Assembly (NCBI RefSeq): GCF_029351045.1
Contig: NZ_JARKIN010000001.1
Coordinates: forward strand, 1,946,001 to 2,010,000
Direction: 5' to 3'
Length of the DNA stretch: 64,000 nt
From: Streptomyces sp. WMMB303
GTDB lineage: Bacteria; Actinomycetota; Actinomycetes; Streptomycetales; Streptomycetaceae
The notes under the pieces: generated by a model
The model's database searches: none
The model's input: the letters and a program-made list of their open reading frames with translations, nothing else
What the model was told of the DNA's origin: nothing
Position numbers and translations under genes: made by a program
Shown: positions 45,129-55,139 of the stretch, piece by piece
Layout: every line of letters begins with the position of its first letter
Numbering within the stretch: the stretch's first letter is position 1

Positions 45129-45686
45129 ATGCGTTCCACCGGCTCCACCCGTTCCACCCTATTCTCCAAGGGCGCGCTGGCCGCTGCCGCGACCTCCGCG
45201 CTGGTCCTCCTGCCCGCCGGAGCCGCCTACGCCGGCAGCGGCCCGGCCACTCCCCCGTCGCACCCGCAGAAGCTGACCCGCAGCACGGCCCCCTCCCCCG
45301 AGGGGAACCCGGCGAGCCGCGCGGCCCGCACGGCAGGGGTCTGCGACGACGCCGTGCCGATCGGCACCCGCGGACTGATCAAGCGGGGCTCGGAGACGAT
45401 CGCCTCGGTCAAGCAGTTCTACTCCAAGAAGTGCAACGAGAACTACGGCTACGTGTGGGTCTGGGAGAGCTTCCGCAAGACAGCGGCGCCCTACGACATC
45501 ACCACCGGCGTCTACAGCTACAGCGACGACTCGGTGCACGCGGCCAAGGCGTGGAAGTCCACCAAGCAGCAGGAGTTCTGGACGGACGGGGCGAACACCG
45601 TCGACCACTGCACCTCCGGTGTGGGCAGCCTGCGCCCGGCGGGGGCACCGCAGAGCTACCAGGCGTACTCCCAGAAGCGCTGCTGA
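45129..45686 (+). CDS. Secreted Cys-containing protein (paralog 1)
   Basis: This 185-residue protein has a signal peptide (GALAAAATSALVLLPAGAAYA) and a mature domain with Cys in GVCDDAVP, SKKCNENYG, VDHCTSG and the C-terminal QKRC. The core SVKQFYSKKCN with YGYVWVWESF is shared with the next gene. The pattern recalls DUF2690-type secreted proteins (VELRYSPSC-like motif), but I am not sure of the family. The ATG at 45129 follows GAGGGGGAAA. The function is unknown; two disulfides are likely. Confidence 0.8.
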   Translation: MRSTGSTRSTLFSKGALAAAATSALVLLPAGAAYAGSGPATPPSHPQKLTRSTAPSPEGNPASRAARTAGVCDDAVPIGTRGLIKRGSETIASVKQFYSKKCNENYGYVWVWESFRKTAAPYDITTGVYSYSDDSVHAAKAWKSTKQQEFWTDGANTVDHCTSGVGSLRPAGAPQSYQAYSQKRC

Positions 45687-45740
45687 GCAACGCACCCGGC
45701 CGGCCCACGACAGCCGGGGGGTGCACAAGGCCCGGGGCCC

Positions 45741-45763
45741 GGCGCCACTTTGCCGGTGGCGCC
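45741..45763 (+). terminator. Hairpin after the first secreted paralog
   Basis: GGCGCCAC and GTGGCGCC form an 8-bp stem with a 7-nt loop. Confidence 0.5.
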
Positions 45764-45912
45764 AGGCCTTCCCGCGCCACCCGCGCACCCCCGGTCCACG
45801 ACCCGCCGCCGCGCGCATGAATCCCCGCCACGGGCATCGCCGCCTCGTACCGTGAGGCTCTGGTCTGACTGTTATGACCGGAAAATCCCGTACTTCCCTC
45901 AGGAGGAGATTC

Positions 45913-46488
45913 ATGCGCACTCCGTCCCCCTTCAAGGGCGTCTCTCCCGTCAAGGGCGCCCTCACCGCAGCCGCCTGCGCGATGGCGCTGCTGCCCGCCG
46001 GCGCCGCCCAGGCCGACGCCACGGCGCCGGCCCCCAGCACGGCCCGGGCCGGCTCGGCGACGGCCACCGCCGGCATGCCCGAGAGCGCCCCGGCGGCCGA
46101 CGAGGCGGGCATGTCCGCGGACCGGTCCGCCATGGCCGCGCACATGTGCAGCGACGCCTACCAGATCGGCTCGACCGGCTACATCAAGCGCAAGGGCTAC
46201 ACCATCGGCTCGGTCAAGCAGTTCTACTCGAAGAAGTGCAACCGCAACTACGGCTACCTGTGGGTGTGGAAGAGCTTCCGCGACCACCACCGGAACTACG
46301 CCACGAACGTCGGCGTGTACGACTTCCACGCCAAGAAGCTGGTCGGGCTGCGCATCTGGCGCCACACCTCCGCCGCGGAGTTCTGGTCCTACCCGGCGGA
46401 CACCGTGCGCCACTGCACCGCTGCGCGCGGCGCCGTGACAGTGCCCGGGGAGAGCAAGAACTACGCCTACTCCTCCAAGCGCTGCTGA
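45913..46488 (+). CDS. Secreted Cys-containing protein (paralog 2)
   Basis: This 191-residue protein has a signal peptide (ALTAAACAMALLPAGAAQA), then a low-complexity Ala/Thr/Ser linker, and the same domain as the upstream gene: HMCSDAYQIGS, SVKQFYSKKCNRNYGYLW, VRHCTAARG and the terminal SKRC. The shared core SVKQFYSKKCN and YGYxWVWxSF shows recent duplication or strong constraint. I chose ATG 45913, behind AGGAGGAG; an ATG at 45874 would put that ribosome site inside the gene. It is paralogous to the gene at 45129 and in tandem. The function is unknown. Confidence 0.8.
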   Translation: MRTPSPFKGVSPVKGALTAAACAMALLPAGAAQADATAPAPSTARAGSATATAGMPESAPAADEAGMSADRSAMAAHMCSDAYQIGSTGYIKRKGYTIGSVKQFYSKKCNRNYGYLWVWKSFRDHHRNYATNVGVYDFHAKKLVGLRIWRHTSAAEFWSYPADTVRHCTAARGAVTVPGESKNYAYSSKRC

Positions 46489-46505
46489 CCCTGTCCGGCC
46501 GCTGA

Positions 46506-46527
46506 CCGCCCGTGCCACAGCGGGCGG
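46506..46527. terminator. Terminator between paralog 2 and the MalY/PatB gene
   Basis: CCGCCCG (46506-46512) and CGGGCGG (46521-46527) form a stem with an 8-nt loop between the convergent genes. Confidence 0.55.
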
Positions 46528-46533
46528 GGGAGC

Positions 46534-47679
46534 TCACAGCACCGAGGCCATCCGGCGCACCACCTCCGCCAGGATCTCCGGCGAGGTCGCCAGGTTCAGC
46601 CGGACGTGCCCCGCTCCCCCGGTACCGAAAGCGGGCCCGGGATTGAGGGCGACCCGGCCGCGCCGCAGGAACATCGCGGCCGGGTCCTCGCCCAGTCCCA
46701 ATGCCCGGCAGTCGAGCCAGGCGAGGAAGGTGCCCTGGGGCTCCCGGTGGGCGACCCCGGGCAGTTCCCGGGAGAGCAGTTCCCCCAGCAGCCGCCGGTT
46801 CTCGTCCAGGCCCGCCAGCAGGGCGTCGAGCCAGTCGGTGGCCTGCCGCAGCGCCGCCGAGTGCGCGATGACGCCCAGGTGGCTGGGCCCGTGGCCGACC
46901 TCCTCCGGCATGGCGGCCAGTTCGTCGGCTGCCGCACTGCCCGCAACCGCCAGACCGGCCTTGAGCCCGGCCAGGTTCCACGCCTTGGACGCGGACAACA
47001 GGCAGAACGCGTCCTGGCTGCCCGGCACCGACAGATACGGCACCTGCCGGGCTCCCGGCAGCACCAGCGGCGCATGGATCTCGTCGGCGACCACCCGCAC
47101 GCCGTACGCGGCGGCGAGCGCCGCGACGCCCGCCAGTTCCTCCGCGGTGTGCACGGTGCCGGTGGGGTTGTGCGGACTGCACAGCAGGAAGGCGGCCCGC
47201 CGCCCGCCCTCGGCGGCCCGCGCGAACGCGGCCTCCAGCGCCTCCTGGTCCAGCCGTCCGGCCGCGTCCAGCGGTGCCTCCACGACGCGGCGGTCCAGGT
47301 GCGTGACGAACTGGTAGAAGGGCGGATAGACGGGCGGATTGACCACCACCGCGTCACCGGGCCCGGTGACCAGTTTGAGCACCTCGACGACGCCGAGCAT
47401 CACATCCGGCACGAGCGCGGTGTGCTCTGCCGGGATCCGCCAGTCCCAGCGGCGGCGCGCGAAGTCGTCCCACGCGTCCGCGTAGCCGGTGCCCGCGGGG
47501 TATCCGGTATCGCCCGTGCGGACCGCTTCGCGGATCGCCTCGGCGACCGGCTCGGCCGGCAGTACGTCCATCTCCGCCACCCACGCGGGCAGCACGTCGG
47601 GGTCGTAGGCGCGCCACTTCATGCTCGTGCGGCGGCGGAGTTCCTCCAGGGTCAGCGTGCGCAGGGGGTTCGACAACAA
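46534..47679 (-). CDS. MalY/PatB-type PLP-dependent C-S lyase/aminotransferase
   Basis: This 381-residue fold-type I PLP enzyme has [10 protein letters not shown] near the start (the MalY/PatB signature), [10 protein letters not shown], the PLP aspartate in [10 protein letters not shown] and the Schiff-base Lys in [14 protein letters not shown]. Relatives are cystathionine beta-lyases that also act on sulfur-containing substrates. The TTG at 47679 (or 47676) follows AAGGAG and is the most likely start. It is divergent from an FGGY kinase across a 155-bp gap. The likely role is cysteine/homocysteine metabolism. Confidence 0.88.
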   Translation of the reverse strand: MLSNPLRTLTLEELRRRTSMKWRAYDPDVLPAWVAEMDVLPAEPVAEAIREAVRTGDTGYPAGTGYADAWDDFARRRWDWRIPAEHTALVPDVMLGVVEVLKLVTGPGDAVVVNPPVYPPFYQFVTHLDRRVVEAPLDAAGRLDQEALEAAFARAAEGGRRAAFLLCSPHNPTGTVHTAEELAGVAALAAAYGVRVVADEIHAPLVLPGARQVPYLSVPGSQDAFCLLSASKAWNLAGLKAGLAVAGSAAADELAAMPEEVGHGPSHLGVIAHSAALRQATDWLDALLAGLDENRRLLGELLSRELPGVAHREPQGTFLAWLDCRALGLGEDPAAMFLRRGRVALNPGPAFGTGGAGHVRLNLATSPEILAEVVRRMASVL

Positions 47680-47834
47680 CGGTGCTCCTTCCGGTCGTCG
47701 TGCCTGTGGGTCGTGCCGATGCACCGTTCCTGTGCGGTGCCCGTGGGGTCGCGGGCCCGGCGGGAGGTGCGGCGTCCGGCACGGGGGCGGGGTGCCGGGC
47801 CCGGTACGGGTGGCTATGAGGCATCATTCCGGCC

Positions 47835-49241
47835 ATGGGGATAGTCGCCGGCCTGGACAGTTCAGCCGAGTACACGAGCATCGTCGTCTGCGATACGGAA
47901 ACGGGTGCGGTCGTCCGGCACGGGCACGCCGAGCACCCGGGTGAGCGCGACGATCCGCAGTCCTGGCTGCGCTCCCTCGGTACGGCCGCGGGCAGCGGGC
48001 AGCTCGCCGACGTGCAGGCGATCGGTGTCTCGGCGCAGCAGCAGGGCCTCGTCGCACTGGACGGTACGGGCGAACCGGTCGGGGCCGCGCTGCTGGGCAA
48101 CGACCAGCGGATGCAGACGGCCGCGGCGGACCTGGTCGAGGCGTTCGGCGGGCGTGCGGCGTGGGCGGCGGCCGTCGGCACGGTCCCGCAGTCCGCGCAC
48201 CCGGTCTCCAAGCTGCGCTGGCTGGCCCGCGAGCAGCCGGCGGCGGCGCAGCGGATCGCCGAGGTCATGCAGCCGCACGACTGGCTGGTATGGCAGTTGC
48301 TGGGCCGCCCGGCGCGGCGGGTGACCGACCGCGGGGACGCCTCGGGCACCGGCTACTGGTCGGCGGCGAGCGAGTCCTACCGGCCGGACCTGGTCGAGCT
48401 GGCACTCGGCCACCAGGTGGGGCTGCCGGAGGTGGCCGGTCCGGCGGAACCCGCCGGGCACACTCCCGAGGGGCTGCTGATCTCGGCCGGTACCGGCCAG
48501 ACGATGGCCGCCGCGTTCGGCCTGGGTCTGGGTCCCGGTGATGTGGTGATCTCGCTGGGCTCGACCGGTTCGGTGTGCGCCGTGCACCACGAGGCGCTGG
48601 CCGACCACTCCGGAACCATCACCTCCTACGCGGACGCCACCGGCATGCATCTGCCGGTGGTGCGCACCCTGAACGCGACGCGGGTGCTGCGCGGGGCCGC
48701 CGGGATGCTCGGCACCGATCTCGAGGGCCTCTCCGAGCTGGCGCTCTCCTCCACCCCCGGCTCCTCGGGCCTGGTGCTGCTGCCCTATCTGGAGGGCGAG
48801 CAGACACCGCAGCTCCCGCACACCGCGGGCTCGCTGCACGGGCTGCGGCGCGAGAGCATGCGACCGGAGTTCCTGGCGCGGGCCGCTGTCGAGGGGATGC
48901 TGTGCGGGCTGGCCGACGCGCTGGAGGTGCTGCGCGCCCGCGGGGTGGCGGTGCGGCGGGTCTTCCTGCTGGGCCAGGCGGCGGGGCTGGGCGCGGTCCG
49001 GGATGCGGCGCCCGCGCTGCTGGACGCGCAGGTCGTGGTGCCCGAGCCGGCCGACTACGCGGCGATCGGCGCCGCCCGGCAGGCGGCGTGGGCGCTCTCC
49101 GGGTCCGGCCGTCCGCCCCAGTGGCCCGCCGCGGCCTGCCAGGTGTTCGAGGCGGGCGAGCAGCGGGCCGTCGGGCAGGCCGTGCGACAGCAGTACGCCA
49201 CGGTGCGCGAGGAGATGTATCCGGGGGCGCTGGGCGTCTGA
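47835..49241 (+). CDS. FGGY-family carbohydrate kinase (xylulokinase-like)
   Basis: This 468-residue protein has the ASKHA kinase fold: GIVAGLDSSAEYTSIVVCD (phosphate-1 loop), GVSAQQQGLVALD, a middle motif GDASGTGYW and ISLGSTGSVCAVHH, with the C-terminal FLLGQAAGLGAVRDAAP adenosine loop. It phosphorylates a sugar such as xylulose; the specificity cannot be fixed. Its size is at the short end of the family. No isomerase or sugar transporter is adjacent. The ATG lacks a strong ribosome site. Confidence 0.87.
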   Translation: MGIVAGLDSSAEYTSIVVCDTETGAVVRHGHAEHPGERDDPQSWLRSLGTAAGSGQLADVQAIGVSAQQQGLVALDGTGEPVGAALLGNDQRMQTAAADLVEAFGGRAAWAAAVGTVPQSAHPVSKLRWLAREQPAAAQRIAEVMQPHDWLVWQLLGRPARRVTDRGDASGTGYWSAASESYRPDLVELALGHQVGLPEVAGPAEPAGHTPEGLLISAGTGQTMAAAFGLGLGPGDVVISLGSTGSVCAVHHEALADHSGTITSYADATGMHLPVVRTLNATRVLRGAAGMLGTDLEGLSELALSSTPGSSGLVLLPYLEGEQTPQLPHTAGSLHGLRRESMRPEFLARAAVEGMLCGLADALEVLRARGVAVRRVFLLGQAAGLGAVRDAAPALLDAQVVVPEPADYAAIGAARQAAWALSGSGRPPQWPAAACQVFEAGEQRAVGQAVRQQYATVREEMYPGALGV

Positions 49242-49391
49242 CCCCCGCTGCGCCCGAGCGCCCCGCGCCCCCGCGCGGCGCCGGTGAACCGGGAGCGGTG
49301 GGTCCGTGGCGGGGGCCGGGAGCGGGCGTCCCGCGCGGGGAGCCGGGGGCGGGTGGTCCGCGGCGCGTGTCGAGGGCCGGCCGTGCGGGCC

Positions 49392-49406
49392 TTCGGACCG
49401 TCCGAA
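49392..49406. promoter_or_regulatory. 15-bp palindrome upstream of the ABC exporter
   Basis: TTCGGAC-C-GTCCGAA is a perfect palindrome about 86 bp before the GTG of the first ABC gene. It lies in the right place for an operator; no regulator gene is adjacent. Confidence 0.45.
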
Positions 49407-49492
49407 ACCGGAGGCGGTCCCGTACCGGACGCTTGTACGCTCGATCACTTGCGCCTTCCGTTCTCCCGACCTGACCGACCGAGGAAATCCGT

Positions 49493-51226
49493 GTGCTGAT
49501 CCGCCTCCTCCGCGCCCGGCTGCGCCTGTACCAGCGGCCGATCGCGCTTCTCGTGCTGCTGCAACTCGTGCAGACGAGCGCCACGCTGTATCTGCCCACT
49601 CTGAACGCGGACATCATCGACAACGGTGTCGTTCTCGGCGACACCGGCTACATCCTGCGCCACGGCAGCCTCATGCTGGCGGTCTCGGTGGTGCAGGTGG
49701 TGTGCAACATCGGTGCCGTCTACCTGGGTGCGCGGACCGCGGCCGCGGTGGGCCGTGACATCCGGGCGGGCGTCTTCGACCGCGTGCAGTCCTTCTCGGC
49801 CCGCGAGGTCGGCCGGTTCGGCGCACCCTCACTGATCACGCGCACGACCAATGACGTGCAACAGGTGCAGACGGTGACGTTGATGGCGTTCACCCTGATG
49901 GTCACCGCTCCGATCATGTGCTTCGGCGGCATCTTCATGGCGCTGGGCCAGGATGTGCCGCTGTCGGCCGTGCTGCTGGGCGTCGTGCCGGTGCTGGGCC
50001 TCACGGTCGGGCTGATCGTGCGCCGGATGCGGCCGCTGTTCCGCTCCATGCAGGAGCGGCTCGACCATGTCAACCGGATCCTGCGCGAGCAGATCACCGG
50101 CGTCCGCGTCATCCGGGCCTTTGTCCAGGACGCCTACGAGCGCCGCCGCTTCCACACGGCCAACACCGAGCTGACCGACATCCAGTTGCGCACCGGCCGG
50201 TTGATGGCGCTGATGTTCCCCGTGGTGATGACGGTGGTGAACATCTCCAGCGTGGTGGTGGTCTGGTTCGGCGCGCACCGCATCAGCGGCGGCGACATGG
50301 AGATCGGGGCGCTGACCGCGTTCCTCGCGTATCTGATGCAGATCGTGATGTCGGTGATGATGGCCACCTTCATGTTCATGATGGTGCCCCGCGCCGAGGT
50401 GTGCGCCGAGCGGATCCAGGAGGTGCTGACGACCGACTCCAGCGTCGTGCCTCCCGCCGCGCCGGTCACGGCTTTGCGGCGGCACGGCCATCTGGAGCTG
50501 CGCGGCGCCGGGTTCGGCTACCCGGGGGCCGAGGCCCCGGTGCTGCACGGCCTCGACCTGGTGGCGCGTCCCGGCGAGACCACCGCCGTCATCGGCTCCA
50601 CGGGCAGCGGCAAGTCCACCCTGCTGGGCCTGGTGCCCCGGCTGTTCGACGCCACGGCGGGTGAGGTCCTGGTGGACGGGGAGGACGTGCGCGCACTGGA
50701 CCCGGCGCTGCTGGCGAGCACCGTGGGGCTCGTGCCGCAGCGGCCATACCTCTTCTCCGGAACGATCGCCTCCAATCTGCGCTACGGGCGGCCCGACGCG
50801 AGCGACGAGGAACTGTGGCACGCGCTGGAGGTCGCACAGGCCAAGGACTTCGTGGAGCGGATGGAGGGCGGTCTGGAAGCGACCGTCGCGCAGGGCGGCA
50901 GCAACGTCTCCGGCGGACAGCGGCAGCGGCTGGCCATCGCCCGGGTGCTGGTGCACCGGCCGGAGATCTACCTGTTCGACGACTCCTTCTCCGCGCTGGA
51001 CTATGCGACGGACGCGGCACTGCGGGCGGCGCTCGCCCGCGAGACGGGGGAGGCCACGGTCGTCATCGTCGCGCAGCGGGTGGCGACCATCCGGGACGCC
51101 GACCGGATCGTCGTCCTGGACGAGGGCCGGGCCGTGGGAACGGGGCGGCACCACGAGCTGATGGAGAGCAACGAGACCTACCGGGAGATCGTGCTCTCCC
51201 AGTTGACCGAGAGCGAGGCCGCGTGA
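49493..51226 (+). CDS. Heterodimeric ABC exporter subunit A (degenerate Walker B)
   Basis: This 577-residue half-transporter has six predicted TM helices in residues 15-300 and an NBD with Walker A GSTGSGKST (about 367-375), canonical signature VSGGQRQ (about 473) and Walker B IYLFDDSFSALD. The residue after the Walker B Asp is Asp, not the catalytic Glu. Together with the next gene's atypical signature this gives one weak and one strong ATP site, the pattern of heterodimeric exporters such as TM287/288 and BmrCD. The GTG at 49493 has only a weak ribosome site. The substrate is unknown: drugs, lipids or peptides. Confidence 0.9.
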   Translation: MLIRLLRARLRLYQRPIALLVLLQLVQTSATLYLPTLNADIIDNGVVLGDTGYILRHGSLMLAVSVVQVVCNIGAVYLGARTAAAVGRDIRAGVFDRVQSFSAREVGRFGAPSLITRTTNDVQQVQTVTLMAFTLMVTAPIMCFGGIFMALGQDVPLSAVLLGVVPVLGLTVGLIVRRMRPLFRSMQERLDHVNRILREQITGVRVIRAFVQDAYERRRFHTANTELTDIQLRTGRLMALMFPVVMTVVNISSVVVVWFGAHRISGGDMEIGALTAFLAYLMQIVMSVMMATFMFMMVPRAEVCAERIQEVLTTDSSVVPPAAPVTALRRHGHLELRGAGFGYPGAEAPVLHGLDLVARPGETTAVIGSTGSGKSTLLGLVPRLFDATAGEVLVDGEDVRALDPALLASTVGLVPQRPYLFSGTIASNLRYGRPDASDEELWHALEVAQAKDFVERMEGGLEATVAQGGSNVSGGQRQRLAIARVLVHRPEIYLFDDSFSALDYATDAALRAALARETGEATVVIVAQRVATIRDADRIVVLDEGRAVGTGRHHELMESNETYREIVLSQLTESEAA

Positions 51227-51317
51227 GCGGGGCACACACCACCGCGCGGCCGCGGGCAGCGGGGACGACCGGCCCCGTGCATTGTGTGCGGGTGGCGGCG
51301 AGCGGGAAGGACACACC

Positions 51318-53240
51318 ATGAGCGGGCCCGGGGGCACGGCCGGAGGGCCACCTCGACGATCCATGGACTTCGCCGGGTCGGGCAAGCGCCTGCTGCGGCA
51401 GTTCCGACCGGAGCGGGGCCGGCTGCTGCTGATGCTCGGGGTGCTCGTCGTCAGCGTCACGCTGAGCGTCATCGGCCCCAAGCTCCTCGGGCATGCGACG
51501 GACCTGGTCTTCGGCGGCTTCGTCGGCCGGAAGCTGCCCGCCGGGCTGACCGAGGAGCAGGCGCTGGAGAACCTGCGGCAGCGGGGGGACGACGGGGTGG
51601 CCGACATGCTCTCCGGGATGGACTTCACCCCCGGTCAGGGCATCGACTTCGGCGCCGTGGGCACGGTGCTGCTGGGGGTGGCGGCCGTGTACGCCGCGGC
51701 CGGGCTGCTGATGCTGTGGTCGGGGCGAATATCCGTCCGGGTGATCACCCGGACGGTCTTCCGGCTGCGGGAGCGGGTGGAGGAGAAGCTGGGCAGGCTG
51801 CCGCTGTCCTACCTGGACGGCCAGTCGCGCGGCGAGGTGCTCTCCCGGGTCACCAACGACATCGACAACCTCGGCCAGACGCTGCAGCAGACCATGGGCC
51901 AGCTCATCAACTCCCTGCTGACGATCGTCGGCGTGCTGGCGGTGATGTTCTGGATCTCGCCGCTGCTGGCGCTGGTCGCTCTGCTGACGGTGCCGCTGTC
52001 GGCGCTGGTCGCCACGCGGGTGGGGAAGCGGGCCCAGCCGCAGTTCGTCGCCCAGTGGAAGTCGACCGGCGCGCTGAACGCGCATGTCGAGGAGATGTAC
52101 ACCGGACATGCGCTGGTGAAGGTCTTCGGGCGGCAGCGCGAGTCGGCCAAGGTCTTCGCGGAGCAGAACGAGGAGTTGTACCGGTCCGGCTTCAAGGCCC
52201 AGTTCATCAGCGGGGTCATGCAGCCCGCGATGATGTTCGTCGGCAACCTCAACTATGTGCTGGTGGCGGTCGTCGGCGGGCTGCGGGTGGCCTCGGGAGC
52301 CCTGTCCATCGGGGACGTGCAGGCGTTCGTGCAGTACTCGCGGCAGTTCAGCCAGCCGCTGAACCAGGTCGCCTCGATGGCCAACCTCGTGCAGTCCGGG
52401 GTGGCCTCGGCCGAGCGGGTCTTCGAGATCCTCGACGCCGAAGAGCAGTCGCCCGACCCCGACGAGGCGCACGCGGTGCGGCCGGCCGCACCGCGGGGAC
52501 GGGTGGAGATGCAGCACGTCTCCTTCCGCTACGCGGAGGACACGCCGCTGATCGAGGACCTGTCGCTCTCGGTCGACCCCGGGCGGACGGTGGCGATCGT
52601 CGGCCCCACCGGCGCCGGGAAGACCACGCTGGTCAATCTGCTGCTGCGGTTCTACGAGGTGCGGGGCGGCCGGATCCTGCTGGACGGCACGGACATCGCC
52701 GCCATGTCCCGCGAGGACCTGCGCGCGGGTATCGGCATGGTGCTGCAGGACACCTGGCTGTTCGGCGGCACCATCGCGGACAACATCGCCTACGGGGCGC
52801 AGGGGGCCACCCGCGCGCGGGTGGAGGAGGCCGCGCGGGCCGCGCACGCCGACCGGTTCATCCGCACCCTGCCGGACGGCTACGACACGGTCCTGGACGC
52901 CGAGGGCGACAGCGTCAGCGCGGGCGAGAAGCAGTTGATCACCATCGCCCGCGCCTTCCTCTCCGACCCGGTGATCCTGGTCCTGGACGAGGCCACCAGT
53001 TCGGTGGACACCCGCACCGAAGTGCTGATCCAGCAGGCGATGGAGCGGCTGGCGGCGGAGCGGACCAGCTTCGTGATCGCCCACCGGCTCTCCACCATCA
53101 GGGACGCGGACGTGATCCTGGTGATGGAGAACGGCACCATCGTCGAACAGGGCAGCCACGAGGAGCTGTTGGCCGCGGGAGGCGCCTACGCGCGGCTGTA
53201 CCGGTCGCAGTTCGCCGAGGCGGTGGCGGAGGTGGACTGA
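51318..53240 (+). CDS. Heterodimeric ABC exporter subunit B (catalytic Walker B)
   Basis: This 640-residue half-transporter has six TM helices, with a long loop of about 60 residues after TM1 (residues 70-115). Its NBD has Walker A GPTGAGKTT (about 429), Walker B VILVLDEATSSVD with the catalytic Glu, and an unusual signature VSAGEKQL in place of LSGGQ. It pairs with subunit A. The ATG at 51318 follows GGAAGGA, 91 bp after subunit A's stop. The two genes are probably co-transcribed. Confidence 0.92.
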   Translation: MSGPGGTAGGPPRRSMDFAGSGKRLLRQFRPERGRLLLMLGVLVVSVTLSVIGPKLLGHATDLVFGGFVGRKLPAGLTEEQALENLRQRGDDGVADMLSGMDFTPGQGIDFGAVGTVLLGVAAVYAAAGLLMLWSGRISVRVITRTVFRLRERVEEKLGRLPLSYLDGQSRGEVLSRVTNDIDNLGQTLQQTMGQLINSLLTIVGVLAVMFWISPLLALVALLTVPLSALVATRVGKRAQPQFVAQWKSTGALNAHVEEMYTGHALVKVFGRQRESAKVFAEQNEELYRSGFKAQFISGVMQPAMMFVGNLNYVLVAVVGGLRVASGALSIGDVQAFVQYSRQFSQPLNQVASMANLVQSGVASAERVFEILDAEEQSPDPDEAHAVRPAAPRGRVEMQHVSFRYAEDTPLIEDLSLSVDPGRTVAIVGPTGAGKTTLVNLLLRFYEVRGGRILLDGTDIAAMSREDLRAGIGMVLQDTWLFGGTIADNIAYGAQGATRARVEEAARAAHADRFIRTLPDGYDTVLDAEGDSVSAGEKQLITIARAFLSDPVILVLDEATSSVDTRTEVLIQQAMERLAAERTSFVIAHRLSTIRDADVILVMENGTIVEQGSHEELLAAGGAYARLYRSQFAEAVAEVD

Positions 53241-53353
53241 CCCGCTCCCGTCCCCCGTGCGGGCCACTCCTCGCCGCGGTGCGCGGGCCCGGCCCGGTCC
53301 GGCCCGTTCCGGTGGGCGGTGCCGCACGGCGGCGGAGCGGGTCGGGCGAGCGG

Positions 53354-54757
53354 TCAGTCGAGATAGCCCCGCAGTTGGTCCGCGAAGGCGTGGTCCCGCA
53401 GCTTGGTGAGGGTCTTGGACTCGATCTGCCGTATCCGTTCCCGGGTGACGCCGAAGAGCCGGCCGATCTCCTCCAACGTGCGGGGCCTGCCGTCGATCAG
53501 CCCGTACCGGAGCTGCACGACCTTGCGTTCGCGCTCACCGAGCGTGGAGAGCACCGCCTCCAGGTGTTCACGCAGCAGCAGGAATGCGGCCGACTCCACC
53601 GGGGACAGTGCGTCCCCGTCCTCGATCAGGTCGCCGAGGTTGACGTCCTCCTCCTCGCCGACCGGCGCGTGCAGCGAGACGGGTTCCTGGGCGAGCCGCA
53701 GTACCTCGGTCACGCGCTCCTCGGTCAGGTCCAACTGGGCCGCGACCTCCTCGGCCGCGGGCTCGTACCCGCGCTCCTGGAGCATCCGGCGCTGCACCCG
53801 CACCACCCGGTTGATCAGCTCGACGACATGCACCGGCACGCGGATCGTCCGGGCCTGGTCGGCCAGGGCCCGGGACATGGCCTGGCGGATCCACCAGGTC
53901 GCGTAGGTGGAGAACTTGTAGCCGCGCGCGTAGTCGAACTTCTCCACCGCGCGGATCAGCCCGAGGTTGCCCTCCTGGACGAGGTCGAGCATGGTCAGGC
54001 CACGGCCCACGTAGCGCTTGGCGACGGACACCACCAGCCGCAGGTTCGCCTCGATGAGGCGGCGCTTGGCCAGTCTGCCGCGCACCACCAGGCGGTCGAG
54101 GTCGAGCGCGAGCTCTCCGTCGAGTGTGGGCGAGTCGGCGAGTTTCTCCTCGGCGAAGAGCCCCGCCTCCACGCTCCGGGCCAACTCCACCTCCTCGGCG
54201 GCGGTCAGCAGGGGGATGCGCCCGATCTCGCGCAGATACTGGCGGAAGAGGTCCGCAGAGGTGCCGGTCGCGGGCGCCTCCTGCTGCGGCACCGTCGGCT
54301 CGGCGCCCTCCTCGGTCCGGGACGCCCCACGCTGCTCCGGCACGGTCCCACCGGGCTCCGGAACGCCGGGCGCGCTGCCCGAGGAGCCGGGTTCGGCGAG
54401 TGGCACCTGGGCCGGCGGGCCGAGGAGGGCCGCAGCCGGGGCAGCCGTCAGGGGCGATTCGGCAACGGGCACCCGCCCCGGATGCGCCGGGGGCGCCGAC
54501 GGCGCGGAGTGCGCGTCCAGCGGGGCGGTCGAGGCGGCATGGGGCGCCGCATTCCGGGTCCGGGTCTGCACGGGGGCGACCTCCAGTGTGATCGCTGCCG
54601 GTTCGGGGGCGGCGTGCGGGACGGGAACGGCCGCGGCCGGGCCGCGCTCCGTCTCGTACGGAACGTGCGGTTCCGCGGGGGACTTTGGCCCGTTCCGGCC
54701 AGCACCGCCCCGCTCCGAGGACTCAGGCACCGCTCCCCAGTGTGGGGTACGACACAT
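53354..54757 (-). CDS. hrdA: Primary-like RNA polymerase sigma factor (HrdA type)
   Basis: This 467-residue sigma-70 protein has regions 1.2 to 4.2 from about residue 167: [18 protein letters not shown], region 2.4 [14 protein letters not shown] (about 279-293), region 3 and region 4.2 [12 protein letters not shown]. The first ~165 residues are Pro/Ala/Glu-rich low complexity. Its place beside dnaG matches hrdA in S. coelicolor, which is a non-essential principal-like sigma. The ATG at 54757 is preceded by GGCGGGC; internal GTG starts are possible, so the length of the N-terminal tail is uncertain. Confidence 0.87.
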   Translation of the reverse strand: MCRTPHWGAVPESSERGGAGRNGPKSPAEPHVPYETERGPAAAVPVPHAAPEPAAITLEVAPVQTRTRNAAPHAASTAPLDAHSAPSAPPAHPGRVPVAESPLTAAPAAALLGPPAQVPLAEPGSSGSAPGVPEPGGTVPEQRGASRTEEGAEPTVPQQEAPATGTSADLFRQYLREIGRIPLLTAAEEVELARSVEAGLFAEEKLADSPTLDGELALDLDRLVVRGRLAKRRLIEANLRLVVSVAKRYVGRGLTMLDLVQEGNLGLIRAVEKFDYARGYKFSTYATWWIRQAMSRALADQARTIRVPVHVVELINRVVRVQRRMLQERGYEPAAEEVAAQLDLTEERVTEVLRLAQEPVSLHAPVGEEEDVNLGDLIEDGDALSPVESAAFLLLREHLEAVLSTLGERERKVVQLRYGLIDGRPRTLEEIGRLFGVTRERIRQIESKTLTKLRDHAFADQLRGYLD

Positions 54758-55139
54758 GCCCGCCACGAGAGGCGTGCGGGCAGTTTTTCCGCCAAACGTC
54801 ACCCTCAGCGCACGATCCACTACGCACCACCGGGGCCACGGAGGTCGCTGTTCTCCCTGTGGCACCGGCATCGACAGCTTCACGGAGCCCGGGGGCGCAC
54901 CCCGCCGGTCGCCCCGAGCCGCTCACCGGGCCCGCGTGCGCTGAGCGGGACCGGCCGCAGCGCGGCGAGCCCGAAAACGTGCGCCCGGCGCACACCGGCA
55001 CGCCCGCCGCGGGCACCCGCAGTCGGCACCGGAGGCAGCCGGGCCGGGCCCACACACCCCCCGCGGCCGGCGCGGTCGGCCCCGCACGGCCGGACGCCGG
55101 AGCCGGCCGCTCCTCCGCCTGCCGGGCGGTCGTTCGGCG
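54758..55139. promoter_or_regulatory. 382-bp gap between dnaG and hrdA
   Basis: No gene is supported. Near the hrdA start the leader can form GCCCG/CGGGC plus CACG/CGTG pairing (54758-54781), which would include the ribosome site GGCGGGC. The rest is GC-rich spacer with no obvious terminator for dnaG. Confidence 0.4.

Noticed and set aside
43285..46533. Possible integrated element next to the two tRNA genes
   Set aside because: No integrase, no repeat of a tRNA 3' end downstream, and no composition change were seen.
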